From NCBI GenBank assembly GCA_032718475.1, contig JAUCBJ010005556.1, forward strand, positions 1 through 41,886: DNA of 41,886 bases, given 5' to 3'. Shown piece by piece: positions 29,176 to 38,844 of the stretch; within the stretch, counting starts at the first letter, position 1, and every line of letters begins with the position of its first letter. This stretch comes from Nemertoderma westbladi. Its lineage: Eukaryota > Xenacoelomorpha > Nemertodermatida > Nemertodermatidae. Below the pieces are notes generated by a model. That model searched no databases. It had not been told where the DNA came from and saw nothing but the letters and a program-made list of their open reading frames with translations. Both the position numbers and the translations under genes were made by a program.

Positions 29176-29663
29176 CAACGCCCATTATATAGCAACCTTA
29201 ATACAATTGCATTGCAAATTCAAATAGTTAACAAAAGAACAGTACAGCACATACAAAATACAGCAAGTAAAAACTAAATAATTACTCACAAACCACCACC
29301 AGCTGTATTTGACGGCTGCCTAGCAACCAAATAGCTATTTAAACTACCGGTACCGTATGTACTGATGTACTGTGTACTGCCTATCACTGCACTGCCATTC
29401 AGCCTGTTGGGTCGGAGTTTGCATTAGCCAGGAGAATGGACGCCTCCGCGATATTGCAGCGGACTGGGCGGCGAGAAGCTGATCTCCAGCCACGCAGACA
29501 GAGCAGCGACGACCTCAGTAACGCGAAACTCAGTCGCCGGCGAACCAGGTGATACTGTTGGAGTACCGGACCTCCATTTTGTCCGTGATCTTGTGGGCCA
29601 GGCGAGTAACAAACTGCGTGGCGGCTTTGGACATCCAGCCGAAAGCCGCCAACGCCCATTATA
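29176..29663 (-). mobile_element. 5'-truncated retroelement fragment with 14-bp target duplication
   Basis: CAACGCCCATTATA occurs at 29176-29189 and again at 29650-29663, bracketing a 460-bp insert. On the minus strand the insert starts in a coding frame (GWMSKAATQFVTRLAHK), shifts frame after about 35 codons, and continues with RRLSFALLRSSLLCLRGWRS to a stop at 29399-29401. The FALLRS..LCLRG.RS word is a C-terminal tail I associate with metazoan retroelement-type Pol reading frames; the exact family is uncertain. Frame loss and a 3' part without poly(A) indicate a dead insertion. It lies 94 bp upstream of the Ty3-type 5' LTR. Confidence 0.6.
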
Positions 29664-29756
29664 CTGCCATATCTCAGATAATCCTTTTGACAAATTCTGA
29701 ATTTATTACATTATTTAGTTTCCCTGCAACAACGTCATCTTCCATTCGTTACCAAC

Positions 29757-29986
29757 TGTGTAGTATAGTGCATGGCTCTCTCCCGCGAAGTCTGCTTGTC
29801 TTATTCATATTATATATATCAGTCATGGCGCAGTTATGATTTTCGAACCTACAACTGTATTGCTGTACCAGCCTACTGCTACCACCTACCACGCTACCAG
29901 TATACCCTGCTAGACAACCAGGCCCTCGGGCCCAGGCCAGCCATACCCGCACATTAGGTTCTGTCTGCTGTTAATAAAGTAATACA
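29757..29986 (+). repeat. 5' LTR of the Ty3/Gypsy-type element
   Basis: It starts TGTGTAG and is taken to end at ...AGTAATACA (29986), giving about 230 bp with TG...CA ends; the right end is not fixed because the second LTR is cut by the window. AATAAAG at 29974-29980 can serve as poly(A) signal. TGGCGCAC just beyond, overlapping the gag ATG, is a candidate primer-binding site of which only the first bases look tRNA-complementary. Confidence 0.75.
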
Positions 29987-29994
29987 TTAATACT

Positions 29995-31410
29995 ATGGCG
30001 CACAACTCAACCGACACCCGCGACCCCCGCTCCTTCGTACTCCGCAGCGCAGCCCCTCCGTTCGACATCGACTGCGAACGATCGACGTGGGACCTGTGGA
30101 TCGAGGAGTGGGAAGCGTTCCTGGTGACGTCGGGCCTCGAGAACCTGCGGACCATCTACCCCACGGACCCTCCGGACCCGGCTGTCTCGGCCGACCTCCT
30201 CCGGGCCACCAACAGACAGCATCGAGCCGCCCTCACATCCGTGTTCTCCCGCAGTACGGACGCCGTGGTAAGGGGGGGACTTGGGCTCTCCACTGTCGAC
30301 AACTCGGATGCGTCCCTCGTCATCGCGACACTCGGTACCCATGTCCACGGAGGGACTAACAAATGGGTCCACCGTCAGGAACTCGCCCGGCCTTCCCACC
30401 TCCCAGAGGAAACCCCGGAGACGTTCCTGGTCCACCTCCGGGACATCGCCACCAAGTGTGAGTTCGAGGCGCTCCCCACCGCGGCGGCCCAGGCCAACGA
30501 TCGGCTCCTCGATCAATTCATCGCGGGCTTCGGTGACAAGGAGGTGACCGAGCAGCTCCTCCGCCTGCCTCCAGACAGCTACATCACGGATGCCCTCCGC
30601 CTCGCGCAGACTGTCTGGACTGCCCGCAAGGACGCCGCCTCCATGTTGTGGAGCGGGGCCCCCGCAACCGCTCCCACGACGGCGCCCTCGGCTGCCAGAG
30701 CGACGGCGCAACGCAGCCGCTGGCCCGGGCCCCGCCGTGATCAACCACCCACCCGCTGCCCACAGTGCGGGTTCCCCCCACACAATGCGGGAGCCCATTG
30801 CACCGGCGCCAATGCCCGCTGTCGCCACTGCAACATCGTCGGGCACTACAATCGGATGTGCCCCCGCCGCCCCCAGACCAACGCAGCCGATGGGCCCGCC
30901 ACCGATTACGACGACGATCGGTCGACCAACGCCGCCGAGATCTGGTCGATCCTCGCTGGTCCCGAACTGGACGACGCCCCCACCGTCTCCTCCATTGAAC
31001 AGTTGGAGTCCCTCGAGACGGTGACACTGGGATTCCAGGTCACTAAGAACCCCAGTTTCGGAATCACCAAACTCCAGTTCCTCCCAGATTCTGGTGCCAA
31101 CATTACGGCGATTCCCTTCCGGATCTACTCAGCCTTCGGGGGGAAAGTCGAGAACCTCCGGAACTCCAACCCGCCGCCCCAACCACCTAAACTCGCCAAC
31201 GGTAGTCGAGCGGGTTGGGTTTTTAAGGGAGTATTCGGAGCCACCATCCAGTGCATGTATCCATGCATTGCACACTGCCTGCACCATGGATGTCTAGGTC
31301 CTGGACGGCCTCCACCAATCACTGCTGTCCAGGAAGACCTGCTTCACCCTCGGGATCCTGTGGAGCCCCATCCTCCGGGGTGGGCGGGGGCCACCCGACG
31401 CCCCCACTAG
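29995..31410 (+). CDS. Gag with zinc knuckle, running into the protease start
   Basis: The frame opens at ATGGCGCAC right after the LTR and gives 471 codons. The N-terminal 220 residues are a capsid-like helical region (DLWIEEWEAFL near 30, HVHGGTNKWVHRQELARPS, FLVHLRDIATKCEFEALP). Near residues 255-292 there are two Cys-rich modules, CPQCGFPPHNAGAHC and CRHCNIVGHYNRMC; the second is an exact C-x2-C-x4-H-x4-C knuckle that binds RNA in the particle. The aspartic protease active site follows as LPDSGANIT near residue 365. After about residue 425 the frame leaves the family sequence: a shift near 31275 puts DGLHQSLLSRKTC in another frame, so protease is not expressed intact. Long open frames on the opposite strand here are GC-driven shadows. 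Confidence 0.85.
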   Translation: MAHNSTDTRDPRSFVLRSAAPPFDIDCERSTWDLWIEEWEAFLVTSGLENLRTIYPTDPPDPAVSADLLRATNRQHRAALTSVFSRSTDAVVRGGLGLSTVDNSDASLVIATLGTHVHGGTNKWVHRQELARPSHLPEETPETFLVHLRDIATKCEFEALPTAAAQANDRLLDQFIAGFGDKEVTEQLLRLPPDSYITDALRLAQTVWTARKDAASMLWSGAPATAPTTAPSAARATAQRSRWPGPRRDQPPTRCPQCGFPPHNAGAHCTGANARCRHCNIVGHYNRMCPRRPQTNAADGPATDYDDDRSTNAAEIWSILAGPELDDAPTVSSIEQLESLETVTLGFQVTKNPSFGITKLQFLPDSGANITAIPFRIYSAFGGKVENLRNSNPPPQPPKLANGSRAGWVFKGVFGATIQCMYPCIAHCLHHGCLGPGRPPPITAVQEDLLHPRDPVEPHPPGWAGATRRPH

Positions 31411-31997
31411 GCAGTGTGCGAACCAGCTACTGACTGCGCCACCACCCACGCCACCGCCCATGCCACCAGCACAACCACTGCCAACCACACCAACACCGAC
31501 ACCATCGCCGACACTGCCACCCAACGTGACCCAGACCTGGGAAACCCTGGCTACCCGGTACCCCCGCCCCCTCTCTGGGAACTGTAGGGTTATGGCTGGG
31601 GGGATATAACCATAAAACTGCTCCCGGACGCCAAACCATCGTTCCGGTACTCCAACCGCCCCATACCGGCCAACCTGGAGGAGGCATTCGACAGGGAGCT
31701 CAGCGACCAGGTTGCCATGGGGATCCTCGAGCCCGAGGACGATGCCAACAGTCCCAGCGCGTGGCTCAGCCCCATGGTCGTTACTAGGAAGAAGAGCGAC
31801 CCAAACTCTGTCCAGATTACTGTCGACCTCCGGGAGTTGAACCGCCACACCGTCCGACCCACCTACTTTTCCCCGGACCCGTTCCAGGTCGTCTCCCGCG
31901 TCCCCACATCGGCCCGCTACTTCTCCGTCGTCGATGGACTCAAGGGGTTCCACCAGGTCGGCCTCGATCGGAACAGGAGGAACGGGAGGAACGGGAG
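31275..31997 (+). pseudogene. Protease C-terminus and RT N-terminal part, frameshifted and truncated
   Basis: Read across frames, this region gives DGLHQSLLSRKTCFTLGIL (end of the protease region), a proline-rich linker, then NCRVMAGG and, after a 1-bp shift at a G6 run near 31596, the RT fingers: KLLPDAKPSFRYSNRPIPAN and MGILEPEDDANSPSAWLSPM. RT motif A follows near 31930 as FSVVDGLKGFHQV. The reading stops at 31997, where the nested element begins after a GGAGGAACGGGAGGAACGGG filler. The catalytic second motif (the usual xxDD) is absent from both sides of the insertion. Function as RT is impossible in this copy. Confidence 0.8.
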
Positions 31998-32345
31998 GAG
32001 TAAACTGGATAACTGACCGGTAGTAGGATAATATATGTATTCATTCCTACATTACTTTGGCCTTTGTCCAGTGGATACTTTTCCCCACTCCCATTGGTTG
32101 ATGACCTACTTCATGCCTCTCACCTCTGTGGGAGTGCTCCCCCCCCCCCCGCTGTTGGTATCTGCCCTCTCGAGGTGGTTTGACCTCTAACCTCCCTTTG
32201 TGTGGCTTTTGGGGTGTATGTTATCCCCGTTATTGGGTGTGATACGAGATTGGTTGTTACCAATCTCAGGTCTCCAATATTGCTGAAAAGGGGCGCCACT
32301 TCCCAACTTTATGGGGGTAATGAAGCGGAATTAAATCCGCTCACA
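31998..32345 (-). repeat. 3' LTR of the nested BEL/Pao-type element, probably truncated
   Basis: This matches 39110-39454 from GAGTAAACTGGATAACTGAC to AATCCGCTCACA. Inside it GAGATTGGT / ACCAATCTC forms a 9-bp stem with a 4-nt loop at 32246-32267, present in both LTRs. The left end stops at GAGTAAACTGG without a clear CA terminus and abuts GGAGGAACGGG filler, suggesting loss of the outer end of this LTR. Confidence 0.85.
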
Positions 32346-33393
32346 CTCCCCCCCATGCTATCTTCCCGGTGAGAAGATAGCATCATCTAAAAGTGCGCTT
32401 CAATTCCGCTGGAACCTGATCTATTATCGGGTGTGGGGTGGAGTTCTTTTACTTGGAGTCGGCTTTCCAGGCCGCTCCCTCTGGGTATGATATTACTACC
32501 CCTTCTTGGTGCAACCGCAACCTATGTTGCACCAAGACATCTGGCGTCTCTGTTTGAGACAATTGTGGAATCCTCACACAATTTTAAAAACTCTCTCACC
32601 CTGAACTCTAACTTCTCACTCTACTTCACCTCCACTCTAACTCCACTCTACTCTATCTTACTCCACTCCACTCTTACTCCTACTCCACTCTTACTTCACT
32701 CTGCTCTCTCTATCTCACTCTCGCTACCCACACTTGAATTGCACTCCACTTTCTCTTGCGCCAACACCTCCTCTCACTATCTCCCTATGCTCCTATACTC
32801 TCTACCACTCCCAAAGGTGTCAAGTTCTTATGCTACCCCTGTGCTATCATTCTATCTACCTTATCTAAATCTTACTTCTTACTTACTACTTACTGCTAAT
32901 TCTACTAACTCTCTAACTCTACTAACTCTAACTCTACTAACTCTAATTCTATTAACTCTCTAACTCTCTACTAACTCTAACTCTACTAACTCTCTACCTC
33001 TACTAACTCTCTAACCTTCTAACTCTACTGACTACGTGGCGCTTTCAGTGCCCACAACCACTCTGCTACTACCTCCATCTACGTGGCGCTTTCGGTGCCC
33101 ACAACCACTCTGCTACTACTCGTGGCATGTCAATATACCACACTCCCTTACTGCCTACTTCTAATTCCTCCTCTTACTTTCTCTTACTCTTGCTATTAAC
33201 TTTCTAACTACTTACTAACTTTCTAACTTTCTTATTTCTACTTACTATCTAACTTCTACTAACTACTACTTCTTACTAGCTTCTACTTATTTTATTTTAT
33301 TATTTTATTTATTTTATATTATTATATTTCTTATTAGTGTGGGAAGGGCGTCTCGCCCTCATTCCCACCCCCCTCAGTCCAACATTTGGATGA
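32346..33393 (-). other. Non-coding 3' part of the BEL/Pao-type element
   Basis: No gene is seen. Near the LTR there are two perfect 11-bp hairpins: ATGCTATCTTC / GAAGATAGCAT (32355-32383) and CTTGGTGCAAC / GTTGCACCAAG (32505-32536). From about 32580 to 33300 the sequence is degenerate ACTCTAACTCTACT-type simple repeat. A 47-bp duplication, CTACGTGGCGCTTTC[A/G]GTGC, starts at 33032 and 33079. In a full BEL/Pao element this interval would carry RT to integrase. Confidence 0.6.
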
Positions 33394-35283
33394 CTAAACT
33401 CTAAGGTGCCCCTTGATCTTCCATCGTTCCTTCCAGGAGGCATTCTCCCACTGCCCCCCTGTAGCTCCTCTTATCTTTCGACCCACTTTCCTCGCCAATT
33501 CCAACTCACCAGGAATTGGTTCTCCCTCTCCCGCCACCCTAAAATCGGGTCTCTCCGCCGCCTTCTTAACTTCTTTATTTCCTGGCAGCAAAATGCCACC
33601 TCCCACCTTGTCGTCTCCAGGCGGCAGAATGGAAAGAAACTGAAAGAACAGACAAAACAGAACGAACAATAGTAATCCTATCCGTTTCCATCCTGTCTTC
33701 TTACTCGAGCTCCCCCTTGTCGGTATGCCTCTCAACTGGACCGGCGTCTCTTCCGGACACTCTCTGGCACTCCTCGGACACTCCTCTGGACACTCCTCCG
33801 GACACTCCTCCGGACTGTTGTCCTCCGGACATCTTGCCGTCCACTCCTCTCCATCCCCATACCGATACTTGCTGTGAACATCCTTGTTCCATCCCATTGT
33901 CTCTAAGTCTTCTGCGTCGAATCCATTCTCCTCCGCCCACACTCTTGCTGTAACTTCTCCTTCTAGCTTATCTACCATCTCTGGTTTCTCCTTTACGTCC
34001 TTAATGGTGCCTGATAGTATGCACCCTGATGTCTCCGACACCCTGGTTGGAACCTTGGTTTTAATTGGGCCGCTAAGTGTCCATCCGAACGGCGTGAGAA
34101 TCGCCGTCGGATCCCTCTGTCTTTCTTCCCCGAAGATCATCTGTACTCTTTTGTGGGCCGTCGGGCAGTCCATACCCACTATGATGGATACCTTCGAGGC
34201 GTCCACCTCCGGTATTGAAAAATCGATATCGTCCAGGAACTGGTACTGCTCGACCTCGATGGTAGTTGGTCTCCTGGCATTTATATTGATCGATTCTATG
34301 ATCTGAATGGGGTCGATGGTCGCCCCATAGTCACATCCCGGTGCAATCGCTGATATCTCGCACCGTCCCGTCCTCATCTCCAGGACCTCATCCTTACTTG
34401 AGATAGTAGTTACCGCCAACCTACTCGGCCTCGTCTGTAATTGGGTGGCCTCGGCCACCCAATTCTCCACCAGCGTGAAGGCTGCTCCACTGTCGACCAG
34501 CATTAATGTTGTGACTGATCGGCCGCCCCTTCCTGTTATCTTCACTGGCACTACCCCGAGTAGTACTTTCCTCTTTCTTCTTGCTCCTGTCGTGCTTGTA
34601 GCCATCGTTTGGCCTCCAGTCTCATCGTTCCCTATTGCTGTTTCTCTACACTCTCCGGATCTGTGTCCTTCTACCACACATCGATGACATAGTCCGTTTG
34701 CGTCTGTGTAGGCTACACGATCTTGTTTGGGCAACGCTTGCCAATGCTTACAACTCATGGTCTTATGGGTTCCATCCCTATGCAACTGACATTCAAATCC
34801 TGGATTGTTGCGTTCCCTGTATAGTCCCTCACGTATCGCGCGTAGGTTTATATCTACTTGTTTAGTGTTTTGGTTATCTGGACTCGGCCTACTGGGTATG
34901 TTGGGGTTATGTTTATTTGTGTTGTTATTTTCTTTCTGCCCCTGCCACGGTGTGGCCCTATTCCCAGCTAACTGAGGGCTTGTAGCCCCCTGTGTGGCCG
35001 CGTGTGGTAGCGACTGTCTTACTCTCGGGAATGGATCTGCAGGATTGTGTTCGGGTTTAGGCCTGTTGTATTCGGTCTTCAGCGCCTTCCCCAAACTATC
35101 CTCACTATAGACTGGGTCTGTAATCAACTCTGCTTCGTAGTTGAGGAAGTTTGACATTTCCTCTAGCCCTGGCTCTGCACCTTTCTTCTCCCGTGTGGAG
35201 AAGGCGATCTTCCTCCACTTGCTCCGCAGCCAGATCGGCAGTCGTGGTGATGTTATTAGATGTGTTGAGTTCGTATGGCGCAT
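33394..35283 (-). CDS. BEL/Pao zinc knuckle and retropepsin, with a Cys-repeat and membrane tail
   Basis: The 629-codon frame begins inside Gag (no true initiator is needed after the frameshift near 35190). It carries a C-terminal knuckle CHRCVVEGHRSGEC (199-212, C-x2-C-x4-H-x4-C) and an aspartic protease with LVDSGAAFTLV (active site 264-267). The block TAILTPFGWTLSGPI (393-407) closes the DUF1758 region of BEL/Pao Pol. Such Pol proteins normally continue into RT, RNase H and integrase; here they are absent. Instead there is an acidic stretch, PEEC repeats (about 491-503, plus ECPEE at 508), a strong membrane helix (GLLLFVLFCLFFQFL, 536-550) and a basic tail. The protein could act on Gag during particle maturation if expressed; its tail function is unknown. 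Confidence 0.8.
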   Translation of the reverse strand: MRHTNSTHLITSPRLPIWLRSKWRKIAFSTREKKGAEPGLEEMSNFLNYEAELITDPVYSEDSLGKALKTEYNRPKPEHNPADPFPRVRQSLPHAATQGATSPQLAGNRATPWQGQKENNNTNKHNPNIPSRPSPDNQNTKQVDINLRAIREGLYRERNNPGFECQLHRDGTHKTMSCKHWQALPKQDRVAYTDANGLCHRCVVEGHRSGECRETAIGNDETGGQTMATSTTGARRKRKVLLGVVPVKITGRGGRSVTTLMLVDSGAAFTLVENWVAEATQLQTRPSRLAVTTISSKDEVLEMRTGRCEISAIAPGCDYGATIDPIQIIESININARRPTTIEVEQYQFLDDIDFSIPEVDASKVSIIVGMDCPTAHKRVQMIFGEERQRDPTAILTPFGWTLSGPIKTKVPTRVSETSGCILSGTIKDVKEKPEMVDKLEGEVTARVWAEENGFDAEDLETMGWNKDVHSKYRYGDGEEWTARCPEDNSPEECPEECPEECPRSARECPEETPVQLRGIPTRGSSSKKTGWKRIGLLLFVLFCLFFQFLSILPPGDDKVGGGILLPGNKEVKKAAERPDFRVAGEGEPIPGELELARKVGRKIRGATGGQWENASWKERWKIKGHLRV

Positions 35284-35815
35284 CTAGCGTCTTCAGCACG
35301 ATTAACGCCTTCTCGACTTTGTTCGCAAATGTCTTTATGCTAATGGGGTTATCCTGTAGACCACCCGATGTTATACCCCTTAAGGTCTGCCGGATGATCT
35401 TGGCTGGGTGTCCGTATTCCCTGTCTAGGGCCCGCCATGCAGTCGTGAAGCCGCCCTCGATGCCCTGATACTGCCTCACGATGTCGTACGCTGGGCCTCC
35501 TGTATATACCTGTAAATATTTTAGGCACTCCACCTGCGTCAGGTTCTTACTTAATATCTCGTCGCTGTACATGCGTCGGAATTGCAGGTATTCTTCCGGC
35601 CTACTTCCGTCGAATTTAAATGGCTCTACGGGTGGTAGCTCGATCCTGGTCTTGAGCGCATCGATAAGTGTCGCCATTCCCATTGCCTGTGCTTCCAATG
35701 GGTTCGAGGGATGCTGTACAGATTCTCCTGTTGGGTGCGGTCCGCCCATCGGGCCCGTTGATTTTGTTTGCGTCGGATATACCATTGGGGGTAATGGCCC
35801 CCTCCATATTTCCAT
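35105..35815 (-). CDS. BEL/Pao Gag, DUF1759-like capsid region
   Basis: After a proline-rich start, the frame has IELPPVEPFKFDGSRPEEYL, QFRRMYSDEIL, VECLKYLQVYTGGPAYD and AWRALDREYGHPAKII, the order seen in the DUF1759 region of BEL/Pao Gag, which packs into the particle. Its end overlaps the next frame: after ADLAAEQVEEDRLLHT the family-like reading passes to the 33394-35283 frame around GGAGAAGAAAGG. This may be a decay frameshift or a programmed one; the sequence alone does not decide. The true start lies upstream in the broken gag region. Confidence 0.75.
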   Translation of the reverse strand: MEIWRGPLPPMVYPTQTKSTGPMGGPHPTGESVQHPSNPLEAQAMGMATLIDALKTRIELPPVEPFKFDGSRPEEYLQFRRMYSDEILSKNLTQVECLKYLQVYTGGPAYDIVRQYQGIEGGFTTAWRALDREYGHPAKIIRQTLRGITSGGLQDNPISIKTFANKVEKALIVLKTLDAPYELNTSNNITTTADLAAEQVEEDRLLHTGEERCRARARGNVKLPQLRSRVDYRPSL

Positions 35816-36071
35816 GTCGCATGATCTGTTCTCGTCCAGGGGGTTCGATGTTCTTATTCCCGTTTGAGTGTATTGTTGATATTGTAATGGGGGAATGTCA
35901 CCCTGTCCCCCCCCCCCCCCCCACCGGTATTATGTTTGGTACTGGGGTTGGTGTTAATATATTGGGGCCCATACACCTATCTGCAATAACTCTCCCCTCC
36001 CCTGGATATATGTTATGTCCCTGCATATTATAGTCATGCTGCTGTGCTGATACCGATATAGGCCTATCCAC

Positions 36072-37205
36072 TTATTGCCTACCTACCGGTATGTACTCCG
36101 CGACTTCCGGATCTAATCCCATTGTTCGCGCTACCCTATCGCCTACACTATCTCTCCCAGCATGGCCTATAGTATGTGCAGTAAGGCCTACAGTATGTCC
36201 TGCAGTCTGTATGTGCCCTTCCGAACCGAAGTTTAACCTTCTCGAATAATTTAAGAAGTCCTCCCCGCGACTACCGTACTCTCGATCGGCAGCTATTTTC
36301 TGTCGGGAAGTTTCTCTTCGATCCCCTCTCCTGTTCTTGTTCTTGTATCGGTACGTCCTGTACCCTTCTCTTAGTGTGCGGTGCGTCTTTCCGGGACGAT
36401 GGCAATCTCCTGGAGTTCGACCCCACTGACTCCCTAACTCCATCTCTACTACCGACGGCTCGCTATCCGTCCTCGCTCTCCGGTTGCTCGTAGCAATGCT
36501 TCTTCTATTCTCTTCACTTCTTCTCTCTTCCGACTGACGTCTTCCCGCTCGCCCACTCTCGGCGCTAACATCTGACTCTACTCTGTCCGGCTGGACCCTC
36601 CTGGGGATACTCGCCATCCCCCTACTATTCTCCGTCGTCGGGTGCCGCGGTTCACCTAACTCGCCTCGCTTATCCGCCGACGCCTGCGGGACATTATCTG
36701 CCCCCCCCCCCTCTCGCTACTAATCTCTCGTGGTGGGGCGCCCGTAGCCTTCCCCCCCCACCCTTCTTACTCGCTATCTCTTACTTCGCTTCTACGCCTC
36801 TCTTGTGGGACATTCTCTGCCCCCCCCCCCTCTCGCCACTAATCTCCCGTGGTGGGGCGCCCTTAGCCCCCCCCCCCACTCGCCACTTCTTATTTCACTA
36901 CCTCTTACTTCGCTTCTACACCCCTCTCTAGTCGACGCACTGTCTCTACTGTGGCTGGGTCTACTCATCCCCGCCTCTCCCTGTGCAACTGAGTGGCCTT
37001 GCAGGCTCCCGTCAGGGTCACTCACCCCCGCTGCTCCCTGCCTAACTATGTGGCCTTGCAGGCTCCCGTCGGGGTCTCTCACCCCTGCTACTCCCTGCGT
37101 ACTAACTACGTGGCCTGGCAGGCTCCCGTTGGCTGGACCATCTGTTTCTCCTATATTAGTATTAATAGCCCCGTTATCAATATTATTATTTTCTAAATTA
37201 TTCAA
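36072..37205 (-). pseudogene. Gag middle region, Arg/Ser-rich with 19-residue repeats
   Basis: Two pieces in one frame (37205-36792 and 36617-36072) are separated by stops and C runs. The first holds three tandem units of about 19 residues ending in PDGSLQGH.V.QG.AGV; the underlying DNA repeats GGCCTTGCAGGCTCCCGTC at about 57-bp spacing. The second is Arg- and Ser-rich low complexity (RRQSEERRSEENRR). Both look like a disordered spacer between the gag coiled coil and its capsid part. Confidence 0.5.
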
Positions 37206-37386
37206 ATTATTTGAATTATTCTGTATATTTAAATTTAAATTATTATTCGAATCATTTTGAATATTTGAATTAGAATTGTTATTTTGTATATTTAAATTAA
37301 TATTAAAATTTGGATTATTTGTATTTAAATTAGAATTACCGTATAAAACATTATTTCCTGAATGAAAGTTTGATTAGGGTTGTCTA

Positions 37387-38844
37387 CTACGGTACTATTA
37401 ATATTAATTTCTTCCAACGTATTATTATTACCCCCCCGCCCGTACGGTTACACCAGTTCTGGTTCTGTCGTCCGGTGCCTGTAAGTGGGATATTAACAAA
37501 CGTTTCCATTACCTCTGGCTCCCAATAAATACTACCCGAGCCAGCCTCACTCTCTGATAGTCCCAACTGCGCCAGTTCTAGTCGGCGCTTCTGCTTGGCC
37601 TGATATTGCATAAGCCCCCTTAGCCGGGCATGCATATCATCCCGCATACGCTTTCCCGCGCTCTCTCTTTCTCTATCCTCTCGCAAACTCTGGTTCGCCA
37701 ACTCAGTTTCTCTCGCCACCCGCTCCCTACACTCGCTTTCTACTCTCGCTTCTCGCTCTCAAGGCTCGTTCATCTCTCTCGTCTCTCGCTCCTTACGCTC
37801 GTTCTCCGCTCTCGTCTCTTGCTCTTCACGTTCCTTCTCTACTCTCATTTCTCGCTCCGTATGTTCCTTCTCTACTCTCGTTTCTCACTTCTTACATTCC
37901 TCTGCCTCTCTCTCTTCTTGTTCTCTACAATTTCTCGCTACCCTCTCGGCCCTCTCTCTACATTCCCTGGCTAACTCTCTCTCTCTTTCTAATAATGCGG
38001 TTCCCTCGTTCAATTGTCTCTCTAACTCTTTTTGGTCTAGCGCCGCAATGTCTAGTTGACACGCCAGATCTATCTCCAACACCCTTCTTGCTTTCGCAGA
38101 GGATGTAGCGGACTTATCGGTCGTGACGGACTCCCGTCGCCTCTCTGTCCTACTAACTTTCCCCCGCTTTCCGGGGTTCTCGCTAACCGACGAGACCGAA
38201 TCCTTGGAGTTAACCTCGGGTTCGCCCTCGTGCGGGTCTGCCCAACCCACTAACTTAATTCCCCTAGCATCCACTAAATATGGCCCTACGTACACTACTT
38301 GGTGCTCCATAATCCCGGATCGCCACAGTTCGAATAGTTCGGTGGCGACCCCCCTCACTCTCTCACTCGCCAGTTCTCCCTGCCCGAAACGAACTAGGTA
38401 TCTGAAATGTTTATTCGACTCACCTAGCCGCTGGCTCAACTTCCCCTGGTTTACCTTTGCTCCCTCTCTGGCCTCCTTGAGCTGTTTCTTCGTGGCGTTG
38501 TAGGCCCATTGAAGCCGATCGCTGGTCCCGACATCCTCGTTGCCGACATCTCCTCCTCCTCGTACCGGCGGCCCCACTGTCGCCGTTCCGGTGGGCCGTC
38601 CGTCGCCCTCGGCCTGTGGTTGGCCGGCAACTTCGGTACTTCGACCGCCGTTGTACGTCGACTCGTCTCTTCCTCCTGGTAGACGGCCGCCCTCCGCTTG
38701 GACTGCCGGATCATCTCTCGTCGGCGAATCCGGCTTTGCAGGTCGGTACCGTCGCATCGCGGCCTCGCGGATCGTTTGATTGGTATCGTCCGGGGTCCGC
38801 GGCGGTGTCCTCTCTCCCTCTGATAGTTGGGTTCCTGTGCTCAT
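37387..38844 (-). pseudogene. Gag N-terminal region with coiled coil and two in-frame TGA stops
   Basis: ATG at 38844 opens a frame read to 37387, interrupted by TGA at 37887-37885 and 37761-37759. All segments share one frame. The N-terminal 100 residues are disordered, followed by a helical part (DRLQWAYNATKKQLKEAREG) and the word HQVVYVGPYLVDARGIKLVG. A long Glu/Arg coiled coil then repeats ERETRVEKE-type units. Both stops fall where the repeat has CGA (Arg), so each is a single C-to-T change at CpG. The piece after the second stop is 37758-37387. Confidence 0.65.

Noticed and set aside
30007-30846. 279-codon frame on the minus strand inside gag
   Set aside because: It is opposite a well-supported Gag frame in GC-rich DNA, where stops are rare; its composition (Gly/Arg/Val) mirrors the sense strand.
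31294-31953. 219-codon minus-strand frame over the RT start
   Set aside because: The plus strand carries clear protease and RT words here; the minus frame has no domain.
32433-32963. 176-codon plus-strand frame rich in Leu, Ser and Thr
   Set aside because: It translates ACTCTAACTCTACT-type simple sequence inside the inner LTR element.
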